Shown piece by piece: positions 1-7,900 of a stretch of 64,000 bases of DNA; position 1 is the first letter of the stretch, and each line of letters opens with the position of its first letter. The notes beneath the pieces are model-generated. The model worked only from the letters and a program-made list of their open reading frames with translations. It made no database searches and was not told where the DNA came from. A program made the position numbers and the translations under genes. The DNA is from Pycnococcus provasolii (taxonomy: Eukaryota > Chlorophyta > Pseudoscourfieldiophyceae > Pseudoscourfieldiales): assembly GCA_049487715.1 (NCBI GenBank), contig CP150559.1:62001-126000 (forward strand), in the 5' to 3' direction.

Positions 1-794
1 AAATTGGCCACTGTGGTCATGACGAGAGTCATAACTCATACCTGGATCTGGGATCCATTATTGGATCACTGGATATGTTGGAGTTTATGGTTTGAGAGTT
101 AGTAGTTAGAACTACTAACTCTACTGGATATTATATAGAAAATGGAATCTTTAAGAGATCTTGTGAAGGAATCGACGTCACATGTCGACACCTGATTGGT
201 TACGTATTAATGGCACAGCATGAATGTCGACATGATGTCGACATGCCGAGAGATCCGTTGGATGTGGTTGAGGAGGTTGCAACCGAATCCTGTTTGGGAT
301 TCTCCGACCTCGCGAGACTCGCGAGGCACCCCCTCAACGACACCTCCCCGGAGTCCCCACCTTGTAACCACCACTCTAACTTTTCCGAAACTGAAAACAC
401 TTTTTACGCCGCGCGTCACTCGTCGTTCCTTATGGAACCGGGTCCGACGTCGAACACGGGAGGTCACGAGAGACAACGAGAAGACGCGTTCGACGCGCCG
501 CAGTATGGCGCTCACGACGAGCCAACGTGGAGACCAGGCTCGCACGGTTCGGCAGTAAGCCAGAACGTGAGGAAGCCTCTAGGCTACTCTTGGAAGACGC
601 AACCGCACACCTCGCGCGCTTGCGCAGCGGCAACTCAGGTACACCACGCACACCATGCACGAGTTGGTAGATCCGCAAAAAGAGATTGCGAGACGTGAGG
701 AGCTATTTGCCGCCACGAAAACGGAAGCCGAAGACAGCGAAGCTACTATTGTGCTTCCGCAGCAACAACAGCAGGAACTTGACAGTGTATCGAC
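1..794. other. Unresolved left edge, probable insertion in LRR array
   Basis: Bases 1-19 repeat, with one mismatch, bases 1138-1156 of the leucine-rich-repeat exons to the right, so the LRR array seems to continue beyond the window. From about 20 to 794 the sequence is unlike the array. On the plus strand, roughly 500-795 reads as Glu/Lys/Arg/Ala-rich, coiled-coil-like protein, but no single frame stays open: two frames would join only across a 32-base GT...AG segment at about 631-662. On the minus strand the LRR exon that starts at 815 runs on as an open, Ser/Cys-rich frame to a stop at 579, which might be a genuine C-terminus. I cannot decide between an inserted gene fragment and a terminal exon. 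Confidence 0.35.
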
Positions 795-3408
795 GAGTTC
801 ACGATTGCGAAAAATCTGTTGTTTTGTTCGTATGGAAGTTTTGTAAGGAAGAAGAGTGAGTGAGTGAGTGAATTTCACATGCAGCACTTGAGTGATACGA
901 TTTGTTATGGTGGAAGAACAAACAAATTCAAGGAATAATAAGACAAGAGAAAGTGAGACGTACGCCGATCTCTCCCGCCTCCTTCAGCGCAGACAAGTCC
1001 ACACTCGGGAGATTCGGGTTGTCGCGGATCTGTTGTTGTTTCGTTTGTAGTGAATGGTGGTACTGTAAGTTTTGGTGTTGTTGTTGTGGTGGTGACGATG
1101 AATCCATTTGATGATGGGTTGTCACGTACCTGGATGAAATTGGCCACTGTCGTCAACTCAGAGAGCTTGACGTCGACGAGTTCACGATTGCGAAAAATCT
1201 GTTGTTTTGTTCGTATGGAAGTTTTGTAAGGAAGAAGAGTGAGTGAGTGAGTGAATTTCACATGCAGCACTTGAGTGATACGATTTGTTATGGTGGAAGA
1301 ACAAACAAATTCAAGGAATAATAAGACAAGAGAAAGTGAGACGTACGCCGATCTCTCCCGCCTCCTTCAGCGCAGACAAGTCCACACTCGGGAGATTCAG
1401 GTTGTCGCGGATCTGTTGTTGTTTCGTTTGTAGTGAATGGTGGTACTGTAAGTTTTGGTGTTGTTGTTGTTGTGGTGACGATGAATCCATTTGATGACGG
1501 GTTGTCACGTACCCTGACGGAAGCCGCCAGTGTCGTCAACTCAGAGAGCTTGACGTCGACGAGTTCAGGATTGTTGCTTATCTGTTGTTTTGTTTGTGTT
1601 GCATTTTTGCAAGGAAGAGTGAGTGAGTAAATTTCACATGCAGCACTTGAGTGATACGAATTGTTATGGAAGAACAAACAAAAAGCAAGGAATAATAAGA
1701 CAAGAGAACAGTGTGAGACGTACCCTGATATCTCCCACCTCCATCAGCGCACACAAGTTCACCTCTGCGAGCTTCGGGTTGCCGTCGATCTGTGTGTTTA
1801 GAGAGGGGTGTTGTTTTGTATGTGTCGTTGAGTGGTGAGTACATGGTGAGTTTTGTGCAATCAGTTGAAAAGTCGATTATGGCTCTTCAAAGCGGATACG
1901 TACGATGATTTTCAGGTTCGAGTTACCCTCAAGACGAGGCGCGTAGATACTCGTCAAAAAGGCAGAGTCTGTGAACTATTGTTGTTGTTATTATTTGTTG
2001 TTTGATGATACGACGAATGGTTGTTGTGTTGTTGTGAATATGTGATTGGTTTGTTAGTGAGGTGCTACCAAATATTTTGTGTGTGTTCTGTCGAAGACAT
2101 GCCATATTATTCTAGAAGAACATAAGGCAGAGCACCAAGAAGAAGATGGGAAAGGAAAGGAAGGAGGAGTGCACGTACGAAGAAATCCCCCGCAGGTCCT
2201 GTCACCCAGTTGGCGAAGCGAACCTCCTCAAGTTTTAGGAGGTTTCCAAAGAAAAAAACCACCTCCTGGGACGAGTCAGTCATGCACGGGAATGACACGA
2301 CGGTGATGGCAGAAGGATCGCCGCCTAATCGTTCGATGTCACCCGCAATGTTGGAGAGGGTGATCCTTTCTCCTGAGCCGAATGGCTCGGGGTCGCACGA
2401 GGTATACTTGGTACCAACCAGGCGCCTACTTTCATCACAAGCAGTGCACTCCTCGAGATCTTGCTGAATGATGTCCTTGTGGGGAATGTCACGGTAGTCA
2501 ATCTTGCTGAATTTGCTCGTTTCAACGTACGGTGGCTTCCCACAGTCGAGTGCCATGTGGTGTGGAATGCACTTTCCACCCTTTTGATGCGTTTTAAACG
2601 TAAGGATGCACTTTTCAGGTGTAGAATAGCTTCCTCCAAAATGTCCAGCCATCGTACAAATTGCACTCTTGCGGCTGATATCGTCAATCGCACATACCCA
2701 CTTTTCATTGTAGTAGTAGTGATTCGTGAGAGTGAACGTCAAGCCATGCGCTTCTGACTTCGCATAGAAGTATTGAGTTTCTGTTGAATGGCACCCACCA
2801 CCACCAGAAGCGTGAGTGACAGTGTACCAAGTAGCTTCACTCGCATCGTGAGGAAGATCTTTTCCCCAGAAGGGAAGACAGTGTTCTTCCTTCTTTACTT
2901 CGCAAGGACCAGAGTAGTAGTCAAACTTGGCATACTTGCGATACTTCCATGTAAACGGCGAGTACCACTTCGGCTTGGGGTAGAACGTGTCGCACGGGTA
3001 GTGCTCGTCCTGCTCGTACTGCTTCCCATAGTACGGCCCAACTCCATATTTAGAGTCGTACTTGCTGTAGCCGTATCCAGAGTCGTACTTGCTGTATCCA
3101 GAGTCGTACTTGCTGTATCCAGAGCCGTACTTGCTGTATCCAGAGTCGTATCCAGAGTCGTACTTGTTGTCATTGTACTTGTTGCTGCTGTACTTCCACG
3201 TCCACGGCGCCCACCACTTGTACTTGGGATAGTAGCCTGATTTGTATTCATCACCGTAGTAGCCTGAGTTGTATTCATCAACGTACTTCGTCGTCTCATA
3301 AGTCGTCGTCGTCGAACTGTCTGCGCTCACACCACTCACGGCACTTAGCATTACGACGACAGCAAGCAGAGCGACCAGAACTGATGACGCCGTGACGATC
3401 GATCGCAT
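795..3408 (-). CDS. Secreted Tyr-rich protein with exon-per-repeat LRRs
   Basis: A long first exon (3408 down to 2179) starts at a Met followed by a typical signal peptide ending near the VSA/DSS boundary. It encodes low-complexity Tyr/Ser/Lys/Gly repeats (units such as GYSKYDS), then a domain of about 250 residues with spaced cysteines, then the first LRR-like strands. I infer further phase-0 exons at 1904-1975, 1724-1789, 1513-1581, 1347-1412, 1130-1198, 964-1029 and from 815 leftward. Each encodes one 22-24 residue repeat of the type I-x-x-NP-x-L-x-x-V-x-L-x-x-L. Each is bounded by a GTACGT donor and a CAG or TAG acceptor, and the frame stays open across all junctions. The repeat resembles receptor-L/Ecm33-type surface LRRs. 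Likely a cell-surface or extracellular recognition or adhesion protein. The 3' end is unresolved. In-frame ATGs also exist at 3432 and 3477, but the latter lies upstream of a TATA-like motif. Confidence 0.72.
816..1581. repeat. 383-bp segmental tandem duplication in LRR gene
   Basis: Bases about 816-1198 and 1199-1581 are near-identical copies, and equivalent exon edges are exactly 383 bases apart (815/1198/1581 and 1029/1412). Each unit holds two LRR exons (66 and 69 nt) and two introns. The introns are as similar as the exons, so the duplication is recent. A diverged third unit lies at 1582-1975. Confidence 0.85.
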
Positions 3409-3462
3409 GTTCCTGACATTCGTCGTCATCATCTTCGTTACTACCACTATTATGGTATACTG

Positions 3463-3469
3463 TTTTATA
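3463..3469 (-). promoter_or_regulatory. TATA-like element
   Basis: The minus strand reads TATAAAA here, 31 bases upstream of the ATG at 3432 and 55 upstream of the ATG at 3408 that begins the signal peptide. It argues against the farther ATG at 3477 as translation start. The assignment rests on motif and spacing only. Confidence 0.4.
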
Positions 3470-3484
3470 TGAGCCAATCAACAA

Positions 3485-4910
3485 ACGCCTGCGCGCTGCC
3501 TATCTATCAGGTATGATGAGGACCAACCGACCAACGCGTGCAGTGATTGATGAGGACCAATCAATGAACGAGCCAATCAATGAACGAAAGGAGCCAAGGT
3601 ACCATACAAGCCTGCAAAAGAAGTAAGCTGCACTACTCCGAACCACCACTGGGCACCACTCACGAACACATGCAGGAGGCGTGACATGTTCAGTTTTTCG
3701 CATGAGCCGGGAATGGCGAACAAATAACGGGCGGAGGGGCCGAGGGTGAAAAGGTCCTTGGGCCAAACAAACTCCCCCTTGTTTTTTTCACCCACCCTTG
3801 GGGGATACACCGTTGCTTGGTGCATTTTGGCCTGGCCTGTCCTTTGGGGTCCGGTTTTGGGTTTTGGTTTCCCAACGTCCGGACCATCCAACCTCTCGGC
3901 ACGCACGCCCGCATGCTGGCTGAAACGGCGGGACAAGGATTAAAATAGAAAAGGAGGAGGGATAAAATAGGACATGGACCTAGCGGTGGTTGTGCGTGGG
4001 CGGTCGAGGTGGCCGGTTGTAAGGCATGGACCCTGTATATGGACCCTGTATATATGGGCTGCTCCCATCGGTGTTTCTTGTCCTTGCAGCGGCATACCGC
4101 CCCCCCAGACCGTTGGGTTGGTCGCTGTGCTGGATTATCCCATCGAGGCCCGTCAGGGGGGGATAATTCAGCACAATGCGGAATTGTGCAAAATGATTCC
4201 TTTTCCTGTGCTGGATTAGTATTTTTCCCTTCGTCCGTCCGGGAAAGACCTTGAAAGACACAGACACAGACACAGACCTAAGGCTGGTGTGCCCGCCTCT
4301 TGGAGCCCTTAAGGCCGGTATGCCACTACGATCATGCCAACGATAATGTTGGGTTGGGTACTGTACTTGCGTGTTCCCTTATTGTCTCTTCAAGGCTTGC
4401 GTGCCCGTTGGAATCACGTTGAGCGAGTGAGGGAAGAAGAATAAATAAATTGAGCGCATTTCCTAGTGTCTAAGGTCGTTCTTATATTATTACCGGGTAG
4501 GGTCGGGCCCTTAAGGTCACTCGGGGAAGTTTTATTGTTTTTTCCATCACTCGGGGTTCCCATCACTTCCCATCACATCACTTGAATCACATCAAGGTGT
4601 TGGTGTGGTGTGGTGTGCTCGTGCGTGCGTGTGTTGTGTGTCTTGTGCGTGTGCGTGCGTGTTGTGCTGTATAGTGTGTATCTCGTCGGCCATATCTTAG
4701 TACGTTTAGGTACTGGTGGTGGTGTACTGTACCTGCACTTGCTTGGTGTGTACTGTACTGTACTGGTTTTCGTTCAAGTGGTAGTAGGCCTACTCCTCGT
4801 GGTGTACCTTAACGGCTTGCGGCTTACGGCCTTTTCTGCCGTAGTAGTACAGATTGAGTGAGTGGTACAGGTACAGGTAAGTACTTTTAAGATCAGGTAG
4901 TAGTAGGAGC
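3485..4910. other. Intergenic region, no gene recognised
   Basis: Divergent intergenic space between the LRR gene (minus) and the Sfi1-like gene (plus). Short open frames here lack protein-like composition. It holds an imperfect hairpin (4127-4174), a GTG/GTGCGT-rich stretch (about 4595-4680) and GTACT repeats (about 4740-4770) close to the start of the next gene. A motif ATTATTACCGGGTAGG at about 4486 recurs at about 55856. Confidence 0.5.
4127..4174. repeat. Inverted repeat, 15-bp stem
   Basis: GTGCTGGATTATCCC at 4127-4141 pairs with GGGATAATTCAGCAC at 4160-4174 with one G-T wobble, around an 18-base loop. A second short hairpin (GCACAAT...ATTGTGC) follows at 4171-4189, and the arm sequence GTGCTGGATTA recurs at about 4217. 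Confidence 0.6.
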
Positions 4911-7900
4911 ATGCAGGCGTCGGCGCAGCGTGAGCTCGTCAACGACGTCTTGGTGGGTGTCAAGCTCATTGACCGGGAAATTGCGACGCAAAGACAAACG
5001 CTCGTCGAAAACACGGAGGACGCCTTCGTCGAAGCGCGCGCGAAACTTACCGTCATCCTGCAAAAACAACAGCCGCTCGACGAAAAAATTATGGCGCTCA
5101 ACAGCATATTCGACGGAACGCTAAAAAAACTCAGAGACGGAACGGCGGACTTCTTCGAACACGTTCAAAGCCAAGTGACGGACTCAGAAACGACGCTCAA
5201 GAAGTGGGACACCGTGCAGGAGGCGCTCAGAAAGCTATTCATGAGAAACGCATTCTCGTGCTTCGAGGAATGGCGCACGTACGCCGCGGCTATGGCGCAG
5301 AAGGCGAAAGAAGAGGAGTTCGAAAAGTTTAACAGGACGTCAGTCAGGCAGGCTATGATGCGCTTCGCAAGAAGGCACGAGGTGGCCATGTTCGAAGCGT
5401 GGCACGAAGCGGCTGTCGAACAGAGAGAACGAAGGGAGGCGAGACAGCTGCTGCGAGACAGGGCAGGCGCATTCGATCAACTCAACTCGCAACTCGAGGA
5501 ACTCACACAGCAACGCATGAAAATGGTCGTTCTGCGCATGCTCGGAAAAGTCACGACAAAGTGCTTCCACGCGTGGCGAATGCTCACGGAAAGTGAAAGA
5601 AACGCGCGTGAACAGGAAGAGCGCTTCCAGGAGCTCAGCTCCGTAAGCAAGGAAATGGAGGCACTCAACGAGCAGCGCCTCCACGCAGCTGCGCGTAGGT
5701 TTATGAACAGCCTCGTCGCCAAGGCATTCACGCCATGGAAGGAGCAAGTCGAACTCAAGCGTCGTCTCAAAAAGGCGATGCGCCGGATGATGGCTTCGCA
5801 GCTTGCCGCGGCGTTTGCGCGATGGACCGACATGGCCGAAGAGGCAAAGGAACAACGCGTCAAGCTCGCACGCTGCGCTATGAAGATGAAAAACTCGCAG
5901 ATTTTCGGCGCTTGGAGCCGTTGGCTTGAGATGGTGGAAGAGGCGAAGGAGATGCGTGTAAAGCTGGCTCGATGTGCGATGAAGATGAAAAACTCGCAGA
6001 TCATCGGCGCATGGAGCCGATGGGTGGAGATGGCGGAGGAGGCGAAGGAGATGCGCGTCAAGCTCGAGCGGTGCGCGATGAAAATCAAGAACCGCGAGAT
6101 CCTCGGTGCGTGGACGCGTTGGGTCGAGATGGCGGAAGAGGCGAAGGAGATGCGCGTCAAGCTCGAGCGGTGTGCGATGAAGATGAAAAACTCGCAGATC
6201 ATCGGCGCATGGACGCGGTGGGTCGAGATGGCGGAAGAGGCGAAGGAGATGCGCGTCAAGCTCGAGCGGTGTGCGATGAAAATCAAGAACCGCGAGATAC
6301 TCGGTGCATGGAACTGCTGGCTTGAGATGGTGGAAGAAGCTCAGGACATGCGCAATAAGCTGTCGCGCTGCGCTATGAAGTTTAAGAACTCGCAGATCAT
6401 CGGCGCGTGGAGCCGATGGGTGGAGATGGCGGAGGAGGCGAAGGAGATGCGTTTAAAGCTGGCTCGATGTGCGATGAAGATGAAAAACTCGCAGATCATC
6501 GGCGCGTGGAGCCGATGGGTCGAGATGGCGGAAGAGGCGAAGGAGATGCGCGTCAAGCTCGAGCGGTGTGCGATGAAGATGAAAAACTCGCAGATCATCG
6601 GTGCATGGAGCCGATGGGTCGAGATGGCGGAAGAGGCGAAGGAGATGCGCGTGAAGCTCGAGCGGTGTGCGATGAAAATCAAGAACCGCGAGATACTCGG
6701 TGCATGGAGCCGATGGCTTGAGATGGTGGAGGAGGCGAAGGAACAACGAGTCAAGCTCGAGCGGTGTGCGATGAAGATGAAAAACTCGCAGATCATCGGC
6801 GCGTGGAGCCGATGGGTCGAGATGGCGGAAGAAGCGAAGGAGATGCGCGTCAAGCTCGAGCGGTGTGCGATGAAGATGAAAAACTCGCAGATCATCGGCG
6901 CGTGGAGCCGATGGGTCGAGATGGCCGAAGAGTCGAAGGAAATGCGCGTCAAGCTCGAGCGGTGTGCGATGAAAATCAAGAACCGCGAGATACTCGGTGC
7001 ATGGAACTGCTGGCTTGAGATGGTGGAAGAAGCTCAGGACATGCGCAATAAGCTGTCGCGCTGCGCTATGAAGTTTAAGAACTCGCAGATTCTCGGTGCA
7101 TGGAGCCGATGGGTGGAGATGGCGGAGGAGGCGAAGGAGATGCGCGTGAAGCTGGCACGTTGCGCGATGAAGATGAAAAACTCGCAGATCATCGGCGCGT
7201 GGAGCCGATGGGTCGAGATGGCGGAAGAAGCGAAGGAGATGCGCGTCAAGCTCGAGCGGTGTGCGATGAAGATGAAAAACTCGCAGATCATCGGCGCATG
7301 GACGCGGTGGGTCGAGATGGCGGAAGAGGCGAAGGAAATGCGTGTGAAGCTCGAGCGGTGTGCGATGAAAATCAAGAACCGCGAGATACTCGGTGCATGG
7401 AACTGCTGGCTTGAGATGGTGGAAGAAGCTCAGGACATGCGCAATAAGCTGTCACGCTGCGCTATGAAGTTTAAGAACTCGCAGATCATCGGCGCATGGA
7501 GCCGATGGGTCGAGATGGCGGAAGAGGCGAAGGAGATGCGCGTGAAGCTTGAGCGGTGCGCGATGAAGATGAAAAACTCGCAGATTCTCGGCGCGTGGAG
7601 CCGATGGGTCGAGATGGCGGAAGAGGCGAAGGAGATGCGCGTCAAGCTCGAGCGGTGTGCGATGAAGATGAAAAACTCGCAGATCATCGGCGCATGGACG
7701 CGTTGGGTCGAGATGGCTGAAGAGTCGAAGGAGATGCGCGTCAAGCTCGAGCGGTGTGCGATAAAAATCAAGAACCGCGAGATCCTCGGCGCGTGGAACT
7801 GCTGGCTTGAGATGGTGGAAGAAGCTCAGGACATGCGCAATAAGCTGTCGCGCTACGCTATGAAGTTTAAGAACTCGCAGATCATCGGCGCATGGAGCCG

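Noticed and set aside
630-662. 32-base intron joining two plus-strand frames
   Set aside because: Far shorter than the other introns inferred here (about 110-575 bases); a frame break in a gene fragment is simpler.
3577-3936. 119-codon minus-strand open frame
   Set aside because: Composition is not protein-like, it lies in repeat-poor spacer and overlaps equally long frames; no family resemblance.
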